From Flavobacterium proteolyticum (GTDB taxonomy: Bacteria; Bacteroidota; Bacteroidia; Flavobacteriales; Flavobacteriaceae), in NCBI RefSeq assembly GCF_015223105.1, contig NZ_JADFTZ010000001.1, positions 310,001 through 374,000 on the forward strand: a stretch of 64,000 nucleotides of DNA, given 5' to 3'. Below, one piece after another: positions 18,533 to 26,537 of the stretch. Numbering within the stretch: position 1 is the first letter of the stretch; every line of letters begins with the position of its first letter. The notes beneath the pieces were generated by a model, which had not been told where the DNA came from, did no database searches, and saw nothing but the letters and a program-made list of their open reading frames with translations. Both the position numbers and the translations under genes were made by a program.

Positions 18533-19309
18533 TTATTGTTTAATCAATTTTACCGTTTGTGTTTGGTTGTTTTCGGTGGTGATTTTAGCAAAATAAATGC
18601 CTGCTGTAAAACCATTTAAGTCTACCATTGTAGCACCAATATTTGCTTTTTGTGTTGTAATTTGATTTCCTAAAATATCGAATATCTCAATAGTAGTAGA
18701 ACCTTCATTTTCAATCGTAAAAATTCCGTTTGAGGGGTTTGGATAAACGCTTATTTTTGATTGATTAAAATCTTCCGAAGACAATATTGAATTGATAGAA
18801 TTAAAATTTGTCCAAACCGCAGCTCCTTCATATAAAGCTTCAGTACCTGCTGGAACATATAAAGGTATTGTTGGAATGTGTGAACTTGAGAAAAGGTCTG
18901 AACCAACAGTTGGTGGTGTAGTCCAATTAACTGTTACAGAAGTTAAGCTAGTACTATCCAATGCCACAAATCCAAAGGATGTTACAGAACTTGGAATATT
19001 AATAGACGTTAAACTTGAATAACGAAATGCTGCAACTCCAATGTGGGTTATAGAATTTGGTATATTCACTGAAGTTGCATCTGAAAAATAAAATCCATAA
19101 TCCTTAATAGAAGTTACATTGTATGTTATTCCTGAATTTACAACACTTGTAGGTATATTTTCCACACCTGATGAAGAACCTATTTGTGCAACATTTACAT
19201 TTAGACCATTTGTAACAGTATATCTCAAATTACCAATATCAAAGATTTGTGCATTTGATAAAAAGATAAAAAATAAGAAAAGAACTGAAAATTGTAATTT
19301 TTGTTTCAT
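18533..19309 (-). CDS. BspA-like leucine-rich repeat protein with T9SS sorting domain
   Basis: A 258-aa surface protein. A signal peptide (about 1-21, ending LSNAQ) is followed by LRR_5/BspA-type repeats (PNSITHIGVAAF, PSSVTSFGFVAL; about 60-125), the usual cap segment (IPLYVPAGTEALYEGAAVWTNF) and a type A T9SS tail (from about 185: SVYPNPSNGIFTIE, end TQTVKLIKQ). BspA-like repeats mediate adhesion in some oral Bacteroidota; the target here is unknown. The ATG at 19309 is preferred over an in-frame TTG four codons upstream, because MKQKLQFSVLF gives a normal signal peptide. Confidence 0.85.
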   Translation of the reverse strand: MKQKLQFSVLFLFFIFLSNAQIFDIGNLRYTVTNGLNVNVAQIGSSSGVENIPTSVVNSGITYNVTSIKDYGFYFSDATSVNIPNSITHIGVAAFRYSSLTSINIPSSVTSFGFVALDSTSLTSVTVNWTTPPTVGSDLFSSSHIPTIPLYVPAGTEALYEGAAVWTNFNSINSILSSEDFNQSKISVYPNPSNGIFTIENEGSTTIEIFDILGNQITTQKANIGATMVDLNGFTAGIYFAKITTENNQTQTVKLIKQ

Positions 19310-19387
19310 GATAAGATTCAAATTTAAAGGTTACTATTGATTTTAAGTTTAGTTGAAGTCTCAACTAACTTCGTTTTTTAGTTATGT

Positions 19388-19570
19388 TTAGTTTTCTTTT
19401 TTAAAATTTTCCAACAACTCTTTATTTTCCTTATGTTTCAAAATTCCCATTACTTCTTTAATATTTTGATCAGTTAAAGGAATATCATTTTGAATGCAGG
19501 TGTAAATCGCCTCATTTCTTTTAATGGAGAAAAGACGGAGGTAATTTTTGATACGTTCTAAGATTTTCAT
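19388..19570 (-). CDS. Small hypothetical protein (60 aa)
   Basis: A 60-aa basic, helical ORF from ATG at 19570, starting MKILERIKNYLRLFSI and ending LLENFKKEN. No signal peptide or known motif is recognised. It is divergent from the LuxR-type regulator gene and shares the intergenic region holding the GGGTAGTT repeats. Coding status is plausible but not proven. Confidence 0.45.
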   Translation of the reverse strand: MKILERIKNYLRLFSIKRNEAIYTCIQNDIPLTDQNIKEVMGILKHKENKELLENFKKEN

Positions 19571-19625
19571 TTGTATAATTGTTTACTGCAAATTTGAAGT
19601 AGTAATACTGGATATTCTAATTTAC

Positions 19626-19671
19626 AGCGGGTAGTTATCGGGTAGTTTCATGCACTACCCGCTGGGTAGTT
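19626..19671. promoter_or_regulatory. GGGTAGTT repeat cluster with inverted repeat (possible operator)
   Basis: Three direct copies of GGGTAGTT (19629, 19640, 19664) and one inverted copy lie here; AGCGGGTAGT (19626-19635) and ACTACCCGCT (19654-19663) form a perfect 10-bp inverted repeat. It is 69 nt upstream of the -7 element of the LuxR-type regulator. The GC-rich repeats stand out in AT-rich DNA. Operator function is inferred. Confidence 0.5.
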
Positions 19672-19739
19672 TTCATTAAAACATTAAAAATCAATATTTT
19701 AAAAACAAAACTTATTTTTAGTTTTAATAAGGTGTTTCT

Positions 19740-19747
19740 TATCTTTG
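19740..19747 (+). promoter_or_regulatory. Putative -7 promoter element of the TPR-LuxR gene
   Basis: TATCTTTG, an exact TAnnTTTG match. It overlaps the in-frame TTG at 19745, which therefore cannot be the start; the ATG at 19763 follows 15 nt later. Confidence 0.5.
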
Positions 19748-19762
19748 AGAAAATTTTTAGGT

Positions 19763-20977
19763 ATGATTAAAAAGCATTTCCCCTTTTTGCTTTTAGTTTT
19801 ATTTGTATTTACTCAATCCTTTGGGCAATCTGAAAAACTCAAAAAATTAGAAAATCAAATCAAAATATTAAATGATAATTTGCAATATGAAAAATCGATT
19901 GCAGTATTAAATGAAATAATAATAAATGAGCAATCTACTCATTATGAAAAATATTATGCCTACTTATTAGAGTCTTTTACATACAAACGTTTATTTAACT
20001 ATACAAAAACACTACATAAGTTAGATTTAGCTCTTGCTGAAGGCTTGCAAAGTGACCAAAAAGAAGAGGTTAAAAATACAATTGATGCTGAAAAATGCTT
20101 TGTCTATTTTGATACGCAAGATTTTCCAAAAGCCGAAGCTTTGATAATTCAACTAAGAAAATTAAATTTCAAACATTTATCTATTCCCACACAATCTTGG
20201 ATTATTATGCAAGATGGTTATATTAAAATGTTAAAGAAAGACTATGCAAAATCAGAAAAATTACTAAATGAAGCAGCAGCATTAGTTAAAGCAAATTCTC
20301 CTGAGAATTTACCCAATATTTATGGTAAAAAAATGGAGCTTTATAATAAAATGAACCTTTATGAAAAACGTGATATCACATTTAAAGAAGGTCTATTATT
20401 AGCAAAAAAATACAATAAGGTAAAATATGAAATGTATTTGTATCAAGTAATGCGAAACATATTTCAAGAAAATGAGGATTATAAAAATGCTTTTTTTACA
20501 CAAAAAAAATATGATTCCATTGTAAAATATTATAATGCAACCGATGCCAATGGAAAGTTAGAATTAGCTGAAAAAAAATTAGAAGACGAGAATAGACAGC
20601 TAAAAGCTCAAAACGAAAAATATATAGATTATATATTATACGGTGTTATTGTATCATTACTTCTTTTATTGTTTTTTGCAGTTAGATTATACCAATCAAA
20701 TATGGCAAAAAGAATTTTAGTTGAAAAAGAGAACACAAGAATTCATAATGAAATTGAACGCCTAACCCAAGCATTAGACGAAAAAGGAAATGCAAGTTTA
20801 AATTTATCAAACTATAATTTAACTGATCGTCAAAAAGAAATTATTGAACTTATTCGTTCTGGTTTAACCAATAAAGAAATAGCTTCTAAACTTTTTATTT
20901 CTGAAAACACAGTAAAATATCACTTAAAAATTATTTACGAAATTTTAGATGTAGAACATCGTTCGGCTATACGATAA
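19763..20977 (+). CDS. Membrane-bound TPR / LuxR-type helix-turn-helix regulator
   Basis: A 404-aa regulator. A signal peptide or N-terminal anchor (MIKKHFPFLLLVLFVF..., ending SFGQ) is followed by helical TPR-like repeats (about 25-265), a transmembrane helix (about 292-312, VIVSLLLLLFFAVRL), a short coiled coil and a C-terminal LuxR/GerE helix-turn-helix (LTDRQKEIIELIRSGLTNKE...SENTVKYHLKIIYEIL). The sensor part is thus predicted in the periplasm and the DNA-binding part in the cytoplasm. There is no receiver domain. Divergent placement next to the surface-protein cluster suggests, but does not show, that it controls it. Confidence 0.85.
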   Translation: MIKKHFPFLLLVLFVFTQSFGQSEKLKKLENQIKILNDNLQYEKSIAVLNEIIINEQSTHYEKYYAYLLESFTYKRLFNYTKTLHKLDLALAEGLQSDQKEEVKNTIDAEKCFVYFDTQDFPKAEALIIQLRKLNFKHLSIPTQSWIIMQDGYIKMLKKDYAKSEKLLNEAAALVKANSPENLPNIYGKKMELYNKMNLYEKRDITFKEGLLLAKKYNKVKYEMYLYQVMRNIFQENEDYKNAFFTQKKYDSIVKYYNATDANGKLELAEKKLEDENRQLKAQNEKYIDYILYGVIVSLLLLLFFAVRLYQSNMAKRILVEKENTRIHNEIERLTQALDEKGNASLNLSNYNLTDRQKEIIELIRSGLTNKEIASKLFISENTVKYHLKIIYEILDVEHRSAIR

Positions 20978-21055
20978 TTTCTTAATCTACATTAAGTGCT
21001 TACAGAATCTTCTGGTTGTAAATTTGTATCATAATAATTACTAAATTTATACATT

Positions 21056-21772
21056 ATGAAAAATACAGTTTTACACAAAGCAGATTCAAGAGGACATGCC
21101 GATCATGGTTGGTTAAATGCTTATCATAGTTTTAGTTTTGCTAACTGGTACAATCCTGATAGAATTCAGTTTGGAATGCTACGCGTTTTAAATGACGATA
21201 CAGTTGCAGCAGGAATGGGTTTTGGAACACATCCACACGATAATATGGAAATTATCACTATTCCATTAGAAGGAGACTTGGCCCACAAAGACAGTATGGG
21301 AAATGGCACAACTATTAAAAGTGGTGATATACAAGTAATGAGTGCTGGAACGGGAATTCAACACAGTGAGTTTAACCCAAATCATGACCAACACACAAAA
21401 TTGTTTCAAATTTGGTTGTTTCCAAAATACAGAAATGTGGAACCTCGTTACCAACAAATTACCTTAGACCAATCGTTACAAAAAAATGATTTTGCTCAAA
21501 TCTTATCACCAAATCCTGATGATGCTGGGGTTTGGATTCATCAAGATGCATGGTTTTATTTGAGTGATTTTGACAAGGATTTTTCGAAAAAACTTTCACT
21601 TAAAAAAGAAGGCAACGGTTTTTACATCATGAATATTGAAGGCGAAATCGAAGTTAACGGAGAAAAATTAGAAAGAAGAGATGCAATCGGAATTTGGGAA
21701 ACCAATGAAATTGAAATCAAAGCGAATTCAAATACGAAGTTTTTGGTGATGGAAATTCCAATGGAACAATAA
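21056..21772 (+). CDS. Pirin family protein
   Basis: A 238-aa bicupin of the pirin/YhhW family. Metal-binding residues are visible in the first cupin (HPHDNMEIITI and, later, GTGIQHSEFN), as is the family start (HKADSRGHADHGWLNAYHSFSFANWYNPD). Some members act as quercetin 2,3-dioxygenases or redox-sensing regulators; the natural substrate is unknown. It heads a group of small genes (GNAT, Fe-S protein, FMN reductase) on the same strand. Confidence 0.93.
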   Translation: MKNTVLHKADSRGHADHGWLNAYHSFSFANWYNPDRIQFGMLRVLNDDTVAAGMGFGTHPHDNMEIITIPLEGDLAHKDSMGNGTTIKSGDIQVMSAGTGIQHSEFNPNHDQHTKLFQIWLFPKYRNVEPRYQQITLDQSLQKNDFAQILSPNPDDAGVWIHQDAWFYLSDFDKDFSKKLSLKKEGNGFYIMNIEGEIEVNGEKLERRDAIGIWETNEIEIKANSNTKFLVMEIPMEQ

Positions 21773-21780
21773 ATTAATCT

Positions 21781-21821
21781 TTTCAACATTCAAAATTCCT
21801 TTTGAATAATGAATGTTGAAA
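21781..21821 (+). terminator. Hairpin after the pirin gene
   Basis: Perfect 12-bp stem TTTCAACATTCA/TGAATGTTGAAA. The T tract is weak, so termination may be partial or the element may be a repeat. Confidence 0.45.
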
Positions 21822-21837
21822 TTTAAAAACCATAATT

Positions 21838-22122
21838 ATGACCGAAGAAGTCCAACTTAGAATAAACGACAACAAAGGTTCTTTTTACATTGAAGTTAAT
21901 GGAAATCAAGAAGCAATGATGACTTTTGTTTTTGCTGGTGAAGATAAAATTATCATTGATCACACTGAAGTAAATCCTGGAAACGAAGGAAAAGGCTTTG
22001 GAAAAAAAATGGTAACAAAAGCAGTAGAATTTGCAAGAGAAAAAGGAATCAAAATCTTGCCTTTGTGTCCGTTTGCGAAAAGTGTTTTTGATAAAACTCC
22101 TGAATTTAGAGACGTTTTATAA
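21838..22122 (+). CDS. Small GNAT-like N-acetyltransferase (YjdJ type)
   Basis: A 94-aa minimal GNAT domain of the Gcn5-like type: HTEVNPGNEGKGFGKKMVTKAVEFA carries the acetyl-CoA-binding G-x-G-x-G/A segment, and LPLCPFAKSVFDKTPEF is the conserved C-terminal CPF segment of this subfamily. In many bacteria this gene adjoins a YjdI-type Fe-S protein, and the same pair is seen here. The substrate is unknown. Confidence 0.88.
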   Translation: MTEEVQLRINDNKGSFYIEVNGNQEAMMTFVFAGEDKIIIDHTEVNPGNEGKGFGKKMVTKAVEFAREKGIKILPLCPFAKSVFDKTPEFRDVL

Positions 22123-22128
22123 TTATCC

Positions 22129-22159
22129 CCTGCAAGATTTCAAAACCTTGCAGGTTTTT
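22129..22159 (+). terminator. Terminator-like hairpin between the GNAT and YjdI-like genes
   Basis: CCTGCAAG/CTTGCAGG stem followed by TTTTTA. The next gene starts 32 nt later, so read-through is likely. Confidence 0.5.
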
Positions 22160-22190
22160 ATATTAATGCAACAACCAAAAACTAAGAATC

Positions 22191-22421
22191 ATGGATCCAA
22201 AAAATCTAAAAAAAGAATACACAAATGGTGAAGTAACCATTGTATGGCAATCTGGAAAATGTACTCATTCTGCTAATTGTGTTAAGAATAATCCAGATGT
22301 TTTTAAACCAAAAGAACAACCTTGGATTACACCTGATAATTCAACCACAGAAAAAATTATTGAAACCGTAAAAAAATGCCCTTCGGGAGCCTTAACTTAT
22401 TATTTGAACAAGAATGACTAA
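22191..22421 (+). CDS. Mono-cluster Fe-S protein (YjdI family)
   Basis: A 76-aa Fer4_19/YjdI-type protein. Cysteines in SGKCTHSANCVKNNPDVF and the C-terminal KKCPSGAL are the probable Fe-S ligands; fewer Cys than a classical ferredoxin indicate a single cluster. It lies next to the small GNAT and overlaps the FMN reductase gene by 8 nt, suggesting a redox unit with translational coupling. Confidence 0.88.
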   Translation: MDPKNLKKEYTNGEVTIVWQSGKCTHSANCVKNNPDVFKPKEQPWITPDNSTTEKIIETVKKCPSGALTYYLNKND

Positions 22422-22944
22422 AAAAATTATCGCTTTCGGAGCTTCTTCAAGCAAGCAATCCATAAATAAACAATTGGCAACTTTTGCTGCTAACCAATTT
22501 CAAAATGTTTCTGTTGAAATTTTAGATTTAAACGATTACGAAATGCCTATTTTCTCTGTTGATAAAGAAAAAGAAAACGGAATTCATCCTTTAGCACAAG
22601 AATTTTACAGCAAATTAGGAAGTGCTGATTTAATCATTATTTCGTTTGCCGAACATAACGGAAATTACTCTAGTGCATTCAAAAATATTCTAGATTGGAC
22701 TTCACGTATTAACGCCAAAACCTTTCAAGAAAAACCAATGTTGTTATTAGCAACTTCCCCTGGTGCTCGAGGTGGAAGTTCGGTTTTAGAAATTGCTTCA
22801 AAACGTTTTCCGTTTCAAGGTGGAATTGTAAAAGGTAGTTTTTCATTACCAAGTTTCTACGAAAATTTTGATGTGATAAATGGGATTATCCATCCAGAAT
22901 ATAAAAATCAATTATTGGAAATTGTAAATTCAACTGAATTCTAA
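22414..22944 (+). CDS. NADPH-dependent FMN reductase family protein
   Basis: A 176-aa flavodoxin-fold oxidoreductase. Signs are the phosphate-binding start IIAFGASSSKQSINKQLA, the ADLIIISFAEHNGNYSSAFKNILDW segment typical of the NADPH-dependent FMN reductase family, and LLLATSPGARGG. The electron acceptor is not determinable. It overlaps the Fe-S protein gene by 8 nt, so electron transfer between the two products is a reasonable inference. Confidence 0.88.
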   Translation: MTKKIIAFGASSSKQSINKQLATFAANQFQNVSVEILDLNDYEMPIFSVDKEKENGIHPLAQEFYSKLGSADLIIISFAEHNGNYSSAFKNILDWTSRINAKTFQEKPMLLLATSPGARGGSSVLEIASKRFPFQGGIVKGSFSLPSFYENFDVINGIIHPEYKNQLLEIVNSTEF

Positions 22945-22953
22945 TAAAAATGT

Positions 22954-22961
22954 TATTTTTG
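22954..22961 (+). promoter_or_regulatory. Putative fabD -7 promoter element
   Basis: TATTTTTG matches TAnnTTTG, 43 nt before the fabD ATG. Confidence 0.45.
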
Positions 22962-23004
22962 CCACTCAAGAAAAACTTGAAACTTTAAACTTGAAACAAA
23001 ATTT

Positions 23005-23880
23005 ATGAAAGCATACGTATTTCCAGGTCAAGGAGCACAATTCACAGGAATGGGTAAAGATTTATATGAAAACTCCCCTTTAGCAAAAGAATTATTCGAA
23101 AAAGCCAATGATATTTTAGGTTTCAGAATCACCGATATCATGTTCGAAGGAACGGCTGAAGAATTGAAAGAAACTAAAGTAACCCAACCAGCCGTTTTTT
23201 TACACTCAGTAATTTTAGCTAAAGTTTTAGACGTAAGACCTGATATGGTCGCTGGCCATTCTTTAGGAGAATTTTCTGCTTTAGTAGTAAACGGTGCTTT
23301 ATCATTTGAAGACGGATTAAAATTAGTTTCTCAAAGAGCAATGGCAATGCAAAAAGCATGTGAAATTACTCCTTCTACTATGGCAGCCGTTTTAAACTTA
23401 GACGACAAAATCGTAGAAGATATTTGTGCTTCAATTGATGGAGTTGTAGTAGCCGCAAATTACAACTGTCCAGGGCAATTAGTAATTTCTGGAGAATACA
23501 AAGCAGTAGAATTAGCTTGCGAGAAAATGAAAGAAGCCGGAGCAAAACGTGCTTTAATTTTACCAGTTGGTGGTGCTTTTCACTCACCAATGATGGAACC
23601 AGCGAGAGAAGAATTAGCAGCAGCAATTGAAGCTACTACTTTTGCCACCCCAACTTGCCCAGTATATCAAAACGTTACAGCAAACGCCGTTTCAGATGCA
23701 TCAGAGATTAAGAAAAACTTAATTTCACAATTAACTGGAGCTGTAAGATGGACACAATCGGTACAACAAATGATTGCTGATGGAGCAACAAGTTTTACAG
23801 AAGTGGGTCCTGGAAAAGTATTAGTTGGATTAGTAAATAAAATTAACAAAGACGTAGAAACAATTTCTGCTTCTTTATAA
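23005..23880 (+). CDS. fabD: Malonyl-CoA:ACP transacylase
   Basis: Transfers malonyl from CoA to acyl carrier protein for fatty acid synthesis. At 291 aa it is the normal length. Motifs are FPGQGAQ (residues 6-12), nucleophile Ser86 in AGHSLGEFSAL, Arg111 in SQRAMAMQ, His193 in GGAFHSPMM and the C-terminal EVGPGKVL. It has its own promoter element and is followed by a terminator. No other fab genes are adjacent. Confidence 0.97.
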   Translation: MKAYVFPGQGAQFTGMGKDLYENSPLAKELFEKANDILGFRITDIMFEGTAEELKETKVTQPAVFLHSVILAKVLDVRPDMVAGHSLGEFSALVVNGALSFEDGLKLVSQRAMAMQKACEITPSTMAAVLNLDDKIVEDICASIDGVVVAANYNCPGQLVISGEYKAVELACEKMKEAGAKRALILPVGGAFHSPMMEPAREELAAAIEATTFATPTCPVYQNVTANAVSDASEIKKNLISQLTGAVRWTQSVQQMIADGATSFTEVGPGKVLVGLVNKINKDVETISASL

Positions 23881-23901
23881 ATAAAAATACTTTTAAAATT
23901 G

Positions 23902-23936
23902 AATTCCTCATGAAGTTTATTCGTGAGGAATTTTTT
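23902..23936 (+). terminator. Terminator after fabD
   Basis: ATTCCTCA/TGAGGAAT stem followed by seven T. Confidence 0.8.
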
Positions 23937-23958
23937 ATTTTTGATAAAAAGAAAAACA

Positions 23959-24636
23959 ATGGAAAATCTTATTGCTTTGTTCCAATCAATTGAAGCAGCT
24001 AAAGTCATTTCACCCGAGATTGATTACTCTGAATATGTTCCCTTGAATTTATCAATAACAAATTCTGAATTACAAAAATACAAATTAGAGACCGCTCAAG
24101 ATTATGAAATTTTCATACAAAACCATTTAGATAAAAATCAAGGTAAAATTGCTTTTGGTGGCTACATTGAAACCCGAAATTTATATCAAAGAAGCACAGT
24201 TTTTAAAAACACGAATTCAGACGAACGTAATATTCACATCGGTTTGGATTTATGGATTAATGAAGCAGCTTCAATTCACGCTGTTTTAGATGGAACCATT
24301 CACAGTTTTCAAAACAATACCGCTTTAGGTGATTATGGTCCAACTATTATTTTGGAGCACGAAGTTGAAAGTATCAAATTTCACACGCTTTATGGGCACT
24401 TGAGCGAAGCAAGTTTAATCGGGAAAAAAGTTGGTGATATCGTAAAAAAAGGAGAACAAATTGCGACTTTAGGATTACCACCTATCAATGGTGATTATGC
24501 ACCGCATTTGCATTTTCAAATCATCATCAACATGGAAGGAAAAGCAGGAGATTATCCGGGAGTTTGTAATGAAAAAACACTCTCGTTTTACAAATCAAAT
24601 TGTCCAGATCCTAATTTACTGTTAAAAATTATTTGA
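23959..24636 (+). CDS. M23 family metallopeptidase domain protein without signal peptide
   Basis: A 225-aa protein with a complete LytM/M23 domain (about 65-215). Zinc ligands are His93 and Asp97 (HIGLD) and His185 (in HLH 183-185), with catalytic His147 in YGHLS. M23 enzymes usually cleave peptidoglycan cross-bridges, but there is no signal peptide or anchor from the ATG at 23959 (an in-frame GTG at 23923 lies in the fabD terminator). A cytoplasmic role is therefore possible. Similar M23 domains occur fused to kinase-aminotransferase proteins in other bacteria, so a non-cell-wall job should be considered. Confidence 0.85.
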   Translation: MENLIALFQSIEAAKVISPEIDYSEYVPLNLSITNSELQKYKLETAQDYEIFIQNHLDKNQGKIAFGGYIETRNLYQRSTVFKNTNSDERNIHIGLDLWINEAASIHAVLDGTIHSFQNNTALGDYGPTIILEHEVESIKFHTLYGHLSEASLIGKKVGDIVKKGEQIATLGLPPINGDYAPHLHFQIIINMEGKAGDYPGVCNEKTLSFYKSNCPDPNLLLKII

Positions 24637-24686
24637 TAGAATTGGCATTAATTTTGTAACTTTATTTTCATTAAATCAATTCAACC

Positions 24687-24941
24687 ATGAGAAAAATATT
24701 TTTAGGAATTGCAGTTGTAGCAGTCTTATTATCTTGTAAAGAAGAAACAAAAGAAAAAGTAAAAGAAGCTTCTGAAGCAGTAGGTGCTGATTTAAAACAG
24801 GCTACTGATTCAGCTAAAGTAAAAGCTAAAAAAGCAATAGATTCTTCAAAAATAGGTGAAAAAGCAAAACACATTATTGCTAAAGGAGCCGAAAAAGTGG
24901 AAGAAGGCGCTAAAAAAGTAAAAGAATCTGTAGAAGAATAA
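24687..24941 (+). CDS. Small Lys/Glu-rich helical lipoprotein
   Basis: An 84-aa lipoprotein with lipobox VLLSC (Cys17), followed by an amphipathic, highly charged helix of repeated Lys-Glu-Ala segments (KEKVKEASEAVGADLKQA; KVKAKKAIDSSKIGEKAK), like apolipoprotein- or LEA-type helices. The function is unknown. It is followed by a strong terminator. It resembles in style the two tandem lipoproteins at 32.9-33.5 kb. Confidence 0.8.
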   Translation: MRKIFLGIAVVAVLLSCKEETKEKVKEASEAVGADLKQATDSAKVKAKKAIDSSKIGEKAKHIIAKGAEKVEEGAKKVKESVEE

Positions 24942-24943
24942 AA

Positions 24944-24978
24944 AAATCCCAAGTAGTTAGTACTACTTGGGATTTTAT
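24944..24978. terminator. Bidirectional terminator
   Basis: A 14-bp stem AAATCCCAAGTAGT/ACTACTTGGGATTT with a TAGT loop, between convergent genes. Confidence 0.9.
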
Positions 24979-24980
24979 TT

Positions 24981-26447
24981 TTACTTCACTTCTATTTCGT
25001 ATTTCTTCTCAACTGATTTTTCCTGATTCATTTTTTTTGGTCCAATAGGAAATCTAACGTCAACGTGTTTAGATGCAATAGTTCCATCTTTTTCTAACGT
25101 ATCGGCTCTATTAGCTACCATATTCCATGAAAAAGAAACATTCGATCTACCGTTTTGTAATTCTTTTACTTTAAAACCATTTTTTGTTTTTTCGGTTACA
25201 TAAACTCCGTTACAATCACCTTCTAATTGAATAAAAACCTTCATTGGATGTCTTTCATCAACAAAAATATGATCGCTCATTAATTCATCTATTTTAATAT
25301 ATGCTTCACCGTTTACTAATTTTCCAGTTCCAAAATCTTCAAATAAAATTTCTGGTGTTTCTGTTGCGTGAAGAATTCTATTGTTTCCATTTCTATCTTC
25401 TACCATTGTAGATAAAGAACCGCCACCTAAAACTTTATATGACGTATTATTATTTCTTGCTCCTACAAAAACATAATCTGTTGTTGATGTGTTCGCATCA
25501 AAATATCCACCATAAGTAACATCTCGCCTAGCAGCACTGCCTCCAGTAAAATAATCAACATCTTTACCTGCTATTCTAGCAAAAGGTCCATTACTTGTAC
25601 TTAAATTATCGTCTTGATCGTATTCAAAATAAGCCGAAAAATAATCAACTCCATTTCCTTTACCAACACCTCTAACATGTAAACCAGTGGTTCCTTGTCC
25701 TGAAACCCCTATCGATTCTCCCGGCAATTCAGTAAAAGTTGTTCTTCCTCCAACTCCTAAAACCCCTATTACAGTTGAAGTTGCATTCGCAGCTAAAGCG
25801 GCACTAATTCCAATTACACCTCTACCACCGTTAGGATCTAAATTTCCACCATCAATTACAAATTGAGTATTGGTTGCGTTTAAAGCCCTAATAGTTCTTT
25901 GCGAATTATTACTATTAACAAAAAGACCTATTTGTCCAGCACCAGCATTAATTGTTGTTAACGTATTAGTAATCGGAGTTGTATTTGTTCCCAAAATAAC
26001 TTGGCCGTCGTTTTCAACAGTAACTCTGTTCGTATTATTTGTTCTAATTTGAAAATTTTGATTGTCGGTAGTTCCTAAGAAATTCGTACTTGGATTGGTG
26101 CCTGTATTTCCTGTTAAAGACCAATCTTGGCTTGCCGCTAATGGAGCAGATTTCAAAGCGACCCATTCTGTTCCTGACCAATAATAAAATCCAGGAGAAA
26201 CAGCAGTTATTCCTGCTCCAGCCGTCGCGGTATTAAAAATTAGAACTCCAGTTGCAATAGGTGCTGGTCCAACAGGTGCCACAACATTAGTAGCTGTAAG
26301 AGCAACCCTTGGAATTAATAATCCTCTCGAATTGCTTTCAATTTGAAATTCAACTCCGTTCTGAATATTAGTTGTTCCAATTCCAACTTGTGAGAATACA
26401 TTTAAAGTAAATAAGAAGCTTGTAACTAAAAATAATGTCTTTTTCAT
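24981..26447 (-). CDS. Exported protein of unknown function (488 aa)
   Basis: A 488-aa exported protein with a signal peptide (1-20, ending NVFSQ) and the start QVGIGTTN...GLLIPRVALT, typical of a large group of Bacteroidota surface proteins. A middle part contains GNTGTNPSTNFLGTTDNQNFQIRTNN, also found in the collagen-like proteins of this window. The rest is Gly/Asn/Thr-rich and probably beta-structured. There is no T9SS tail; the end is KKYEIEVK. The function is not recognised. Confidence 0.75.
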   Translation of the reverse strand: MKKTLFLVTSFLFTLNVFSQVGIGTTNIQNGVEFQIESNSRGLLIPRVALTATNVVAPVGPAPIATGVLIFNTATAGAGITAVSPGFYYWSGTEWVALKSAPLAASQDWSLTGNTGTNPSTNFLGTTDNQNFQIRTNNTNRVTVENDGQVILGTNTTPITNTLTTINAGAGQIGLFVNSNNSQRTIRALNATNTQFVIDGGNLDPNGGRGVIGISAALAANATSTVIGVLGVGGRTTFTELPGESIGVSGQGTTGLHVRGVGKGNGVDYFSAYFEYDQDDNLSTSNGPFARIAGKDVDYFTGGSAARRDVTYGGYFDANTSTTDYVFVGARNNNTSYKVLGGGSLSTMVEDRNGNNRILHATETPEILFEDFGTGKLVNGEAYIKIDELMSDHIFVDERHPMKVFIQLEGDCNGVYVTEKTKNGFKVKELQNGRSNVSFSWNMVANRADTLEKDGTIASKHVDVRFPIGPKKMNQEKSVEKKYEIEVK

Positions 26448-26537
26448 AATCTGTGTAAGTTTTAATTACCAGCAGTTACGAAAAGAATAAAAGATTGGTT
26501 TTCTTAATTAAGAAAAAAGTAAGTTTTTAACTTTTGT

